Positions 51,784 through 60,692 of a stretch of DNA of 64,000 bases are shown piece by piece (the stretch's first letter is position 1; every line of letters begins with the position of its first letter). Under the pieces are notes generated by a model. The model had not been told where the DNA came from. It saw nothing but the letters and a program-made list of their open reading frames with translations, and made no database searches. Where the stretch lies: NCBI RefSeq assembly GCF_047468865.1, contig NZ_JBLGTV010000003.1, forward strand, positions 248,001-312,000, in the 5' to 3' direction. Source of the stretch: Castellaniella hirudinis_A. Its GTDB lineage: Bacteria > Pseudomonadota > Gammaproteobacteria > Burkholderiales > Burkholderiaceae_B. A program made the translations under genes and the position numbers.

Positions 51784-52334
51784 ACAAAGCCTTTGTCAAA
51801 GAATCCGACCACGACGAGGACGACGATCTGCCCGATCCGCCCGCCTTGCCGGCGGGGGTCAAGAACTACATGACCACCGGGGGCTACCGGGCCTTGCACG
51901 ACGAACTCATGCATTTGATGAATACCGAGCGCCCCGACGTGGTGCAGACCGTTTCCTGGGCGGCGTCCAATGGCGACCGCTCCGAGAATGGCGACTACAT
52001 CTACGGCAAGAAACGCCTGCGCGAGATCGACCGGCGCATCCGCTTCCTGACGCGCCGCCTGGCGGCCGCCGAGGTCGTCGATCCCGCCTTGCAGCCCAAT
52101 CGGGATCAGGTGTTTTTCGGGGCCACGGTGCAGTATTGCGACAGCCAGGGCCAGGAGACCACCGTCACCATCGTGGGGGTGGACGAGGCCGATCCCCTGG
52201 CCGGGCGCATCAGTTGGGTGTCGCCCGTGGCGCGGGCGCTGATCAAGGCGCACGAAGGCGATACCGTCACGCTGCGCACGCCCGCCGGGGTGCAGGAACT
52301 CGACATCCTGGCGGTCACGTACCCGGATGCCTGA
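51780..52334 (+). CDS. greB: Transcription elongation factor GreB
   Basis: The 184-residue factor rescues backtracked RNA polymerase by stimulating transcript cleavage. The N-terminal coiled coil contains AASNGDRSENGDYIYGKKRLREIDRRIRFL, with the acidic tip and a strong basic patch typical of GreB rather than GreA; the FKBP-like C-terminal domain ends RTPAGVQELDILAVTY. An acidic N-terminal extension (DHDEDDDLPDPP) is present. The start at 51780 overlaps the upstream stop by 4 bases. Confidence 0.92.
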   Translation: MNKAFVKESDHDEDDDLPDPPALPAGVKNYMTTGGYRALHDELMHLMNTERPDVVQTVSWAASNGDRSENGDYIYGKKRLREIDRRIRFLTRRLAAAEVVDPALQPNRDQVFFGATVQYCDSQGQETTVTIVGVDEADPLAGRISWVSPVARALIKAHEGDTVTLRTPAGVQELDILAVTYPDA

Positions 52335-52487
52335 AAGCGCCGCCCAGGCGCGCCGGCGCGCCGGCGTGGCGGGTGCCGTTTGATCCAGGCGTCCGCCGGC
52401 CATGCCGAACACGGGCCTGGGGTTTTCCGCGGCAGGGGGCGCCGATCCCGGTAAAATACAGGATTCTCCACTGTTGGGCCCCTCGCC

Positions 52488-55400
52488 GTGACCACCGTCC
52501 TGAAGATTTCCGGTTCTGCCGCCTTGTCCGATTTTCGCCAGCAAGGCCTTTTGCGTCTTTTCGCCCAGCGCGGCCTGCCCGTGGCGTCGATCGTGGCCCA
52601 GTCCTGCTACTTCGTGGGGGTGGACGGCGATCTTTCCGACGCCGACCATCAGCGCCTGCGGGCCTTGCTGGACGATGGCCAGCCCGCGCCCGCCGCGCCG
52701 GATCGCCAGGCCCTGCAGTTTCTGGTGGTGCCGCGCCTGGGCACGATTTCCCCCTGGGCCAGCAAAGCCACGGACATCGCCCGCCACTGCGGTCTGCCCC
52801 AGGTGCTGCGCATCGAACGCGCCGTGTGCTATACCGTGCAGCTGGAACGCCGCCTGCTGGGCAGCCACAAGCTGGACGACGCCCAGCGGCAGGCCCTGGC
52901 CGCCTGCCTGCACGACCGCATGACCGAAACCGTGGCGCCGGCCGATTTCGATGGCCAGGCCCTGTTCGCGCCGGTATCCGGCCAGCCGGTGCAGACGGTG
53001 CCGGTCATGGCGCAGGGCCGGGATGCCCTGGCCGACTGCAATGTCCGCTTGGGCCTGGCTCTGTCGGACGATGAAATCGACTACCTGTGGCGCGCCTATC
53101 GAGACCTGGGCCGCGACCCCACCGATGTCGAACTGATGATGTTCGCCCAGGCCAACAGCGAGCACTGCCGCCACAAGATCTTCAATGCCCGCTGGACCGT
53201 GGACGGCCAGGCGCAGCCGCACACGCTGTTCGACATGATCCGCGCCACCCACGCGGCCCAGCCCGAAGGCACGGTGGTGGCCTATTCCGACAATGCCGCC
53301 GTCATGGCGGGGGGGGCGGCGTCCCTCTTTCAGGCGGCGGGGGCCGACGACACCCTGTACCGCCGCCAGGACATCACCAGCCACATCCTGATGAAGGTCG
53401 AAACCCACAACCATCCCACCGCCATCGCGCCTTTCCCGGGGGCCGCCACCGGGGCGGGGGGCGAGATCCGCGACGAGGGCGCCACCGGGCGCGGCTCCAA
53501 ACCCAAGGCTGGCCTGACTGGCTTCACGGTGTCCGCCCTGCGCGTGGACGACGCCGCCGAGCCCTGGGAGGACGCCGCCTGCGCCCCGGCCCGCATCGCG
53601 ACGCCGCTGGACATCATGATCCAGGGGCCGATTGGCGGGGCCGCCTTCAACAACGAATTCGGCCGCCCCAATCTGCTGGGGTATTTCCGCAGCTTCGAGC
53701 AAACCGTGGACGGGGTGCGCTGGGGCTACCACAAGCCCATCATGCTGGCCGGCGGCCTGGGCCAGATCGACGCCCGCCTGACCCACAAAGACCCCTTGCC
53801 TCCGGGCGCCTTGCTGATCCAGCTGGGCGGCCCCGGCATGCGCATCGGCATGGGCGGCGGGGCGGCTTCCAGCATGGGGGCGGGCGCCAACCAGGCCCAG
53901 CTCGATTTCGATTCCGTGCAGCGCGGCAACCCCGAAATGCAGCGCCGCGCCCAAGAGGTCATCGACCGCTGCTGGCAGCAGGGCGATGCCAACCCCATTC
54001 TGGCCATCCACGACGTGGGCGCGGGCGGCTTGTCCAATGCTTTCCCCGAACTCGTGAACGACGCGGGCCGGGGGGCCGAGTTCGAACTGCGGCGCGTGCC
54101 GCTGGAGGAATCCGGCCTGTCGCCCGCCGAGATCTGGAGCAACGAATCCCAGGAACGCTATGTCCTGGCCCTGTTGCCGGCCGACCTGGATCGCTTCGCC
54201 CGGATCGCCGAGCGCGAGCGCTGCCCCTATGCCGTGGTGGGCATCGCCACCGAAGAACGCCGCCTGCGAGTGACCTTGGGCGAAGGCCTGCCCGGCCTGG
54301 ATCGCGCGCCCGGCGAGATTCCGGCGCAGGGGCTGCGTCCCGTGGATGTGCCGGTCGACGTCATCCTGGGCAAGCCGCCGCGCATGCAGCGCGATGCCCG
54401 GCGGGCCCCCGTGCGGGGCGCGCCGCTGGATCTGGCCGGGATCGAACTGGCGGACGCCGTCGAGCGCGTCTTGCGCCACCCCACCGTGGCCAGCAAGTCC
54501 TTTCTGATCACCATCGGCGACCGCAGCGTGGGCGGCCTGACGGCCCGCGACCAGATGGTCGGCCCCTGGCAGGTGCCGGTGGCCGATTGCGCCGTCACCC
54601 TGCGCGACTACGAAGGCGTGGCGGGCGAAGCCATGGCCCTGGGCGAACGCAGCCCGCTGGCCGTGCTGAATCCGGCCGCCTCCGGCCGCATGGCCGTCAC
54701 CGAGGCCCTGACCAACCTGGCCGCCGCCGGGGTGGCGCGGCTGGAAGACATCAAACTGTCGGCCAACTGGATGGCCGCCTGCGGGGTCGAGGGCCAGGAC
54801 GCCGCTCTGTTCGACACCGTGTCCGCCGTCAGCGACTGGTGCCAGACCCTGGGCCTGTCCATTCCGGTGGGCAAGGATTCCCTGTCCATGCGCACCGCCT
54901 GGCGGGACGAGTCGGGGGATCACCAAGTGGTCTCGCCGGTGTCCCTGGTGGTGACGGCTTTCGCCCCCGTAGCCGACGCGCGCGCCACGCTGACGCCGCA
55001 AGTTCGCGCCGATGCGGGGGATTCCGTCCTGCTGCTGCTGGATCTGGGCGAAGGCCGCCAGCGCATGGGCGGCTCGGTGCTGGGGCTGGTGACCGGCGGC
55101 ATGGGGGTCGAAACCCCGGACATGCACGATGCCAATCTGCTGCGCACGGCCTTTCTGGCGGTGCGCGACCTGGCCGCGCGCGGCTGGGTGCTGGCCTGCC
55201 ACGACCGCTCCGACGGCGGCCTGCTGGCGGCGGCCGCCGAAATGGCCTTTGCGGGGCGGCTGGGCCTGTCGCTCAACCTGGACATGCTCACCATCGACCC
55301 CGTCACGGCCGATGCGGGCGACTACAAGATCCGCAATGATCAGGTGGCCGTGCTGCACCACGAGCACAACCTGACGGCGCTGTTCAATGAAGAAGCCGGC

Positions 55401-56534
55401 TGGCTGCTGCAGGTGCCGCGCGTTCACCGCGATGCCATTCTGCAGCACCTGCGCCAGCTGGGCCTGTCGGCCATCACCCATGTGGTGGGCATGCCCAACA
55501 GCCGCCAGGAACTTCAGGTGTTCCGCGACGGCGCCATCCTGTACCACCGGCCGCTGTCCGAACTGGGCCAGGTTTGGAGCGAGACCACGCGCCGCATCAT
55601 GGCGCGCCGCGACCATCCCGACTGCGCCCAGGCCCAGCACGACACCTGGCTGGATACCGAAGATCCGGGCCTGTCCGCCCGGGTGGCGTTCAATCCCCAG
55701 GAAGACGTGGCCGCGCCGTTCATCGCCACCGGGGTGCGGCCCCGGGTGGCCATCCTGCGCGAACAGGGTTGCAACAGCCAGGTCGAAATGGCCTGGGCCT
55801 TCGACGTGGCCGGCTTCGATGCGGTGGATGTCCACATGACGGATCTGCTGTCCGGGCGCATCGGCCTGGACACCGTGCAGGGCCTGGTGGCCGTGGGCGG
55901 CTTCAGCTATGGCGACGTGCTCGGGGCCGGCGAAGGCTGGGCGCGCACTATCCGCTTCAATGCCGCCCTGGCCGATCAGTTCGCGGCGTATTTCGCCCGC
56001 CCGGACATCTTTGCCCTGGGGGTGTGCAATGGTTGCCAGATGCTGGCCGCCCTGGCCGACATGATTCCCGGCGCGCAGCATTGGCCGCGCTTCACGCGCA
56101 ACGTGTCCGAACAATACGAAGCCCGCCTGTCGCTGGTGGAAATCCTGGATTCTCCGTCCATTTTCTTCAGCGGCATGGCCGGCACCCGCGCCCCCATTGC
56201 CGTGGCCCACGGCGAAGGCTTTGCCAACTTCAGCCGTCAGGGCGATGCCGCCCAGGTGCTGGCCGCCGCCGCTTTCGTGGATCATCGCGGGGCGCGCACC
56301 CAGGCCTATCCGGCCAACCCCAACGGCAGCCCGGACGGCCTGACGGCGGTGACCACGGCGGATGGCCGTTTTACCGCCATGATGCCGCACCCCGAGCGCG
56401 TCACGCGCAATGTCGCCATGTCCTGGCGGCCGGCCCCGTGGGGGCCGGCGGATCAGGGGGCCGAGCAGGCCGCCCACGGGGGGTATACCCCGTGGATGCG
56501 GATGTTCCGCAATGCCCGGGTGTCGCTGGGCTGA
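52488..56534 (+). CDS. purL: Phosphoribosylformylglycinamidine synthase (single-chain PurL)
   Basis: The 1,348-residue enzyme catalyses step four of purine synthesis (FGAR to FGAM, using ATP and glutamine). It has an N-terminal PurS-like domain, a linker, two AIRS-type ATP-binding halves (ANSEHCRHKIFNA, ETHNHPTAIAPFPGAATGAGGEIRDEGATGRGS, VGKDSLSMRT) and a C-terminal class I glutaminase with Cys1180 (LGVCNGCQM) and PHPERV. The start is GTG at 52488, giving the conserved TTVLKISGSAALSDFR. A TAAAAT around 52452 may be its -10. Its stop abuts the stop of the convergent ABC ATPase gene. Confidence 0.96.
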   Translation: MTTVLKISGSAALSDFRQQGLLRLFAQRGLPVASIVAQSCYFVGVDGDLSDADHQRLRALLDDGQPAPAAPDRQALQFLVVPRLGTISPWASKATDIARHCGLPQVLRIERAVCYTVQLERRLLGSHKLDDAQRQALAACLHDRMTETVAPADFDGQALFAPVSGQPVQTVPVMAQGRDALADCNVRLGLALSDDEIDYLWRAYRDLGRDPTDVELMMFAQANSEHCRHKIFNARWTVDGQAQPHTLFDMIRATHAAQPEGTVVAYSDNAAVMAGGAASLFQAAGADDTLYRRQDITSHILMKVETHNHPTAIAPFPGAATGAGGEIRDEGATGRGSKPKAGLTGFTVSALRVDDAAEPWEDAACAPARIATPLDIMIQGPIGGAAFNNEFGRPNLLGYFRSFEQTVDGVRWGYHKPIMLAGGLGQIDARLTHKDPLPPGALLIQLGGPGMRIGMGGGAASSMGAGANQAQLDFDSVQRGNPEMQRRAQEVIDRCWQQGDANPILAIHDVGAGGLSNAFPELVNDAGRGAEFELRRVPLEESGLSPAEIWSNESQERYVLALLPADLDRFARIAERERCPYAVVGIATEERRLRVTLGEGLPGLDRAPGEIPAQGLRPVDVPVDVILGKPPRMQRDARRAPVRGAPLDLAGIELADAVERVLRHPTVASKSFLITIGDRSVGGLTARDQMVGPWQVPVADCAVTLRDYEGVAGEAMALGERSPLAVLNPAASGRMAVTEALTNLAAAGVARLEDIKLSANWMAACGVEGQDAALFDTVSAVSDWCQTLGLSIPVGKDSLSMRTAWRDESGDHQVVSPVSLVVTAFAPVADARATLTPQVRADAGDSVLLLLDLGEGRQRMGGSVLGLVTGGMGVETPDMHDANLLRTAFLAVRDLAARGWVLACHDRSDGGLLAAAAEMAFAGRLGLSLNLDMLTIDPVTADAGDYKIRNDQVAVLHHEHNLTALFNEEAGWLLQVPRVHRDAILQHLRQLGLSAITHVVGMPNSRQELQVFRDGAILYHRPLSELGQVWSETTRRIMARRDHPDCAQAQHDTWLDTEDPGLSARVAFNPQEDVAAPFIATGVRPRVAILREQGCNSQVEMAWAFDVAGFDAVDVHMTDLLSGRIGLDTVQGLVAVGGFSYGDVLGAGEGWARTIRFNAALADQFAAYFARPDIFALGVCNGCQMLAALADMIPGAQHWPRFTRNVSEQYEARLSLVEILDSPSIFFSGMAGTRAPIAVAHGEGFANFSRQGDAAQVLAAAAFVDHRGARTQAYPANPNGSPDGLTAVTTADGRFTAMMPHPERVTRNVAMSWRPAPWGPADQGAEQAAHGGYTPWMRMFRNARVSLG

Positions 56535-57617
56535 TCAGGCGGGGAACACCCACACCGCCGCGGGCGGCAGGCTCAGGTAGCAGGGGTCGGCGGGCGTGCG
56601 TTCCTCGCGCCCATAGGCCCGCAGCGTCAGGCTGTGCGGGTCGTGGCTGCCCCCCTGGCGGAACAGGTATTCCCATTTGTCGCCCAGGTACATGCTGGCC
56701 GACACCGGCATGCACAGGCTGTTGGCGGACGGCGTGTCGCTCAGGCGCACTTGTTCGAGGCGGATGATGGCCACGGCATCCTGGCCGGGGCTCAAGGCCC
56801 CCATGGGCTTGCCGGTGATCGACCAATTGGCCCCCTGGATCGTCACCTGATCCGGGGCCGCCTGCGCGACCTTGCCCTGCAGCTGGTTGTTGCTGCCCAT
56901 GAATTCGGCGCAAAACCGCGTCCGGGGCGCGCCGTACATTTCCTGGGGGGTGCCTTGCTGCTCGATCTTGCCATTGTGCAGCAGCAGGATGCGGTCGGCG
57001 ATGGCCATGGCTTCGGCCTGGTCGTGGGTCACCATGATGGCCGACAGGCCCAGGCGCAGAATCAGTTCGCGCAGGAAGGCGCGGGCTTCTTCACGCAGCT
57101 TGGCGTCCAGGTTGGACAGTGGTTCGTCCAGCAGCAGCACCGGCGGGTTGTAGACCAGGGCGCGCCCGATGGCCACCCGCTGCTGCTGGCCGCCGGAGAG
57201 TTCGTTGGGATAGCGCGCACCCAGGTGCCCCATGCCCAGCTGGTCGAGTATCTCCTGCACCCGGGCTTGCTGCTCGGCCGTCTTGACCTTGCGCAGCTTC
57301 AGTGGATAGGCGATGTTCTCGGCCACCGTTTTGTGCGGCCACAGTGCATAGGATTGGAAGACGATGCCCAGGTCGCGGTGTTCGGCGGGTAGTTCTTCCT
57401 TGGTCTGGCCATTGAACAGGACGCGCTCGTTCATGGTGATGCGGCCCTCGCTGGCCTGTTCCAGACCGGCGATGGCGCGCAGCAGCGTGGTCTTGCCGCT
57501 GCCGGAGGATCCCAGCAGAGCGACGACTTCCCCTTTTTTGAGTGCCAGAGAGACACCCTTGAGCACCGGATTGGCGCCGTAGTTCAGATAGAGGTCTTGT
57601 ACAGTGAGTTCAATCAT
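56535..57617 (-). CDS. ABC transporter ATP-binding protein (Fe3+/polyamine type)
   Basis: The 360-residue ATPase has Walker A LLGSSGSGKTTL, signature LSGGQQQRVAIGRAL, Walker B VLLLDEPLSNLDAKL, the H-loop MVTHDQAEA and a C-terminal TOBE domain (from about 240), as in FbpC/PotA/CysA ATPases. It powers the two-domain permease encoded just upstream, overlapping it by 8 bases. With the FbpA-like SBP it forms a Fe(3+)-type importer; 2-aminoethylphosphonate or a sugar phosphate would be alternative substrates. Confidence 0.92.
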   Translation of the reverse strand: MIELTVQDLYLNYGANPVLKGVSLALKKGEVVALLGSSGSGKTTLLRAIAGLEQASEGRITMNERVLFNGQTKEELPAEHRDLGIVFQSYALWPHKTVAENIAYPLKLRKVKTAEQQARVQEILDQLGMGHLGARYPNELSGGQQQRVAIGRALVYNPPVLLLDEPLSNLDAKLREEARAFLRELILRLGLSAIMVTHDQAEAMAIADRILLLHNGKIEQQGTPQEMYGAPRTRFCAEFMGSNNQLQGKVAQAAPDQVTIQGANWSITGKPMGALSPGQDAVAIIRLEQVRLSDTPSANSLCMPVSASMYLGDKWEYLFRQGGSHDPHSLTLRAYGREERTPADPCYLSLPPAAVWVFPA

Positions 57618-59379
57618 GGAGCTTGACTCCGAAACGTAATGCCACGCCCATGCCGACGACCACGAGCAGGATATTGATGAAGGACAGGGCGGCGACGATG
57701 TCGATGGCGCCGGTCGCCCACAATGAGACCAGCATCGAGCCGATGGTTTCCGTGCCGGGGGTCAGCAGGTAGACGCCGGTGGAATACTCGCGCTCGAAAA
57801 TCAGGAACATCAGCAACCAGGAACCGATCAGGCCGTAGCGGGCCAGCGGCACCGTGATGTGGCGCGTGACCTGGGCCTGGCGCGCCCCGGTGCTGCGGGC
57901 GGCTTCTTCGAGTTCAGGCGACACCTGCAGCAGGGTGCTGGAGATCAGCCGCAGGCCATAGGCCATCCAGACCACGGAATAGGCCAGCCAGACGCTGAAG
58001 ATCGTGGATCGCAGGCTGCGCAGGGGTTCGACCAAGTGTTCCTGCATCCACAAGGCCCCCGGCAGCACGGACAGCCAGCCTGCGGCCAGGGAATCTTTCA
58101 GCCACATGGGGATGAACAGAAAAATCCACAAAAAGGCCAGGCCGGCCAGCAGCCCGGGCACCGCGCGCGGGATCAGCACGCTGTAGTCCAGAAAGCGCGT
58201 GACATGGTCGCGCTTGCGGTGGCTGGCCAGGGCGATGGCGGTGTAGCAGGCCACGGCCAGCGCCCCGCCGATCACGCCGATCAGCACCGAATTCCAGATG
58301 GCGCGCATCAGGGTGGGCTGCTCCCAGATGGTCTGGAAGGCGCGGATGGACAACACGTCGGTCAGCGAGATGCCGATCCCCCAGTTAGTCACGAAGGCGC
58401 GCAGGACGACGCCGGTGAGCGGCACGATGATCGCCACGAACAGCCACAGGGCGACCACCGCGCCCGCCACCCAGCGCCATTTGCCCAAGGGCAGCACGCG
58501 CGGCCGGGTGACTTTTCCCTTGACCGTGGCATAGCGCGCCGCGCTGGCCAGCAGGCGGCGCTGCAGCATCACCAGCGGGATGGTGAAGGCGATCAGCACC
58601 ATGGCGACGGCGGCCATCAGGTGATAGGACGGGATGCCCAGCTTGTTGGTCAGCTTGTACAGATAGGTGGACAGCACCAGGTGGCCTTCCGGGTCGCCCA
58701 GCACCAGCATCAATCCGAAGACTTCCAGTCCCAGGAAGAACAGCAGCACCGAGGCATAGGACAGCGCCGGGCGCACCATGGGCAGGCTGACGGCGGTCAT
58801 GACCTGCAGCGGGCTGGCGCCGGTGCTGCGGGCGGCTTCTTCGACGTCCGACCCCAGGCTGTGCAAGGCCGAGGAAATATACAGGTAGGCATAAGGGACG
58901 TGCGTCAGCCCGGCGATCAGGATGATGGCGGGCAGGGAATAGATGTTCCAGGGGGTGAACCCCAGAATGTCCTGGGCCCAGGTGGAGAAAAAACCCACCG
59001 GCCCGGCGGCCACCACGTAGCCGAAGCCCAGCACCATGGGCGAGACAAACACCGGCACCAGGATCAACGGCTGTATCCAGCGCCGTCCGGGCAGGTCGGT
59101 GCGCGAGACCAGAAAGGCCAGGATGCCGCCCAGCGGTACGGCGATGACAATGAGGCCGAACGCCAGCAAGAAGCCGCTGCGCAGGGCGCTGTAAAAATCC
59201 GGGTCGGCGAAGATGAAGCGGAACGCGTCCAGCCCGACATGCTTGTCGGGCATGAAAAACGGCTCCGACAGGAAGCTTTGGACGATGATGAATGACAGCG
59301 GCAGGTAGATCGCCAGCGCGGTCAATAGCACCACCAGCCCGCGCGGCATGGACTGCCGCCGTAGGCGCAGGAAAGACAT
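57610..59379 (-). CDS. ABC transporter permease with two permease domains (FbpB-like)
   Basis: The 589-residue protein has about 12 membrane helices and two inner-membrane permease halves, each with an EAA loop: EEAARSTGASPLQVMTAVSLP and EEAARSTGARQAQVTRHITVP. Tandem-domain permeases of this size pair with FbpA/FbpC-type proteins. The ATPase gene overlaps its end; the SBP gene lies 135 bases upstream, a gap with no visible terminator. Confidence 0.93.
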   Translation of the reverse strand: MSFLRLRRQSMPRGLVVLLTALAIYLPLSFIIVQSFLSEPFFMPDKHVGLDAFRFIFADPDFYSALRSGFLLAFGLIVIAVPLGGILAFLVSRTDLPGRRWIQPLILVPVFVSPMVLGFGYVVAAGPVGFFSTWAQDILGFTPWNIYSLPAIILIAGLTHVPYAYLYISSALHSLGSDVEEAARSTGASPLQVMTAVSLPMVRPALSYASVLLFFLGLEVFGLMLVLGDPEGHLVLSTYLYKLTNKLGIPSYHLMAAVAMVLIAFTIPLVMLQRRLLASAARYATVKGKVTRPRVLPLGKWRWVAGAVVALWLFVAIIVPLTGVVLRAFVTNWGIGISLTDVLSIRAFQTIWEQPTLMRAIWNSVLIGVIGGALAVACYTAIALASHRKRDHVTRFLDYSVLIPRAVPGLLAGLAFLWIFLFIPMWLKDSLAAGWLSVLPGALWMQEHLVEPLRSLRSTIFSVWLAYSVVWMAYGLRLISSTLLQVSPELEEAARSTGARQAQVTRHITVPLARYGLIGSWLLMFLIFEREYSTGVYLLTPGTETIGSMLVSLWATGAIDIVAALSFINILLVVVGMGVALRFGVKLHD

Positions 59380-59514
59380 GGCGGATATCCTGTGATTCGT
59401 GGAGGATGCCGCACCGGCCGCCGGGATCCCGCCGGCCTGTCCGGGGTGTCGAAACAGGCCGGCAGGCAGGCGGCGCGGGGTGCGGGCTTGGCGAGGAAAA
59501 ACGCGGGGACGGGC

Positions 59515-60615
59515 TTATTTGCCGGTGTCGGCGCGCCACATCTTGATGAATTCCAGGCGCTTGTTCTGATCCAGGTATTCCAGCAGCGTTTCGTTCACCG
59601 GGATGGGCTTGAGTGCATCGCCCAGCTTCTGGGTCATGCCGGCCACGTCGTTGTCACCCTCGATGTCGCTGCGCACCGAGGCCAGATTGGCCTGGTTGGC
59701 CAGGACGTCCTGACCGCGCTTGGACAGCAGGTAGTCCAGCCACAGCTTGGACGCGTTCGGGTGCAGGGCGTTCTTGCTGATGAAGGCCACCCGCGAGACC
59801 ACCAGGGTGTAGTCGGTGGAGTAGGCGACCCCCAGGCCGGGGTCGGATTGGGCGCGGGTTTCGGCGTAGGAGCCCAGGATGTTGTAGCCCAGCAGGTTTT
59901 CGCCCGAGGACACGCGCTCCATCATGGTGCCGGTGGAAGATTGCACGACCAGCCCCGCCGCGCTGGATCCCTTGAGGAAGCTTTCGTAGTCGGGGTCGTT
60001 CAGCTTGTCCTGCACGGCCAGCATGAAGCCCACGGCGGATTTCTCCACATCGTAGGTAGTGACCTTGTTCTTGAACTGGCTGGTGTCGCCGGACACCAGG
60101 CGGGCGAATTCGGCGTGGGTCTTGGGCACCTGGTCTTCCTTGAGCAGGCGCTTGTTGTAGATGAAGACGGAAGGCTCGTAGGTGGTGCCGTAGGCCTTGT
60201 TTTCCCAGACCGACCAGGCGGGCAGGGCGGGAATTTCGACAGAAGGATAACTGGCCGCGTAGCTGGTGGCCAGCTTCATGGCGGAATCCATGGCCGAGCT
60301 CCAGACCACGTCGCCGCTGTTGCTGCCCGACGCTTGTTCGCTGAGGTAGCGGCTGTAGAGTTCCGTGCTGTTCATGTCGTTGTATTCGACCTTCACGCCA
60401 GGGTAGGCTTTTTCGAAATCCTGGATGACCGGATTGGCGGCCTTGGTGTCGGTGGTCGAATAAATGATGACCTTGCCTTCTTTTTTCGCGCCGTCGATGA
60501 TCTGCTGGTAATCGGCCGGATAGCCGTCCGGGGCCGTTTGCGCAAGTGCCGTGCCGGCCATCATGGCGGACAGGATGGCGGTGTACAGGATGGTGCGCGA
60601 GGCGGGATATCGCAT
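59515..60615 (-). CDS. Periplasmic solute-binding protein, Fe(3+)-ABC (FbpA-like) family
   Basis: The 366-residue SBP has a signal peptide (ILYTAILSAMMAGTALA-Q) and the family-1/FbpA-like pattern KEGKVIIYSTTD, FEKAYPGVKVEYNDMNSTELYSRYL, LLGYNILGSYAETRAQ and PNASKLWLDYLLSKRGQ. Ligands in this family include ferric ion, phosphonates and others; I cannot confirm an iron site. The start is ATG 60615 with ggag 6 bases upstream. Its C-terminal half is clearly related to the SBP domain of the fused kinase 77 bases upstream. Confidence 0.9.
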   Translation of the reverse strand: MRYPASRTILYTAILSAMMAGTALAQTAPDGYPADYQQIIDGAKKEGKVIIYSTTDTKAANPVIQDFEKAYPGVKVEYNDMNSTELYSRYLSEQASGSNSGDVVWSSAMDSAMKLATSYAASYPSVEIPALPAWSVWENKAYGTTYEPSVFIYNKRLLKEDQVPKTHAEFARLVSGDTSQFKNKVTTYDVEKSAVGFMLAVQDKLNDPDYESFLKGSSAAGLVVQSSTGTMMERVSSGENLLGYNILGSYAETRAQSDPGLGVAYSTDYTLVVSRVAFISKNALHPNASKLWLDYLLSKRGQDVLANQANLASVRSDIEGDNDVAGMTQKLGDALKPIPVNETLLEYLDQNKRLEFIKMWRADTGK

Positions 60616-60692
60616 GCTTGTCTCCGTGTGGTTTTTTCGTCTTGTGCCGATGATGCATCGGCGCATACGAACCATCTTAGGGAGCCTTGCTG

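Noticed and set aside
52340..52380. GC-rich palindromic stretch (GGCGCGCC repeated) after greB as a terminator
   Set aside because: Stem pairing is ambiguous and there is no T run; composition alone can explain it.
51684..56477. A very long open frame (about 1,600 codons) antisense to purL and greB
   Set aside because: It mirrors purL codon by codon, is dominated by Gly/Ala/His/Gln/Arg from GC bias, and has no domain motifs. PurL on the other strand is certain.
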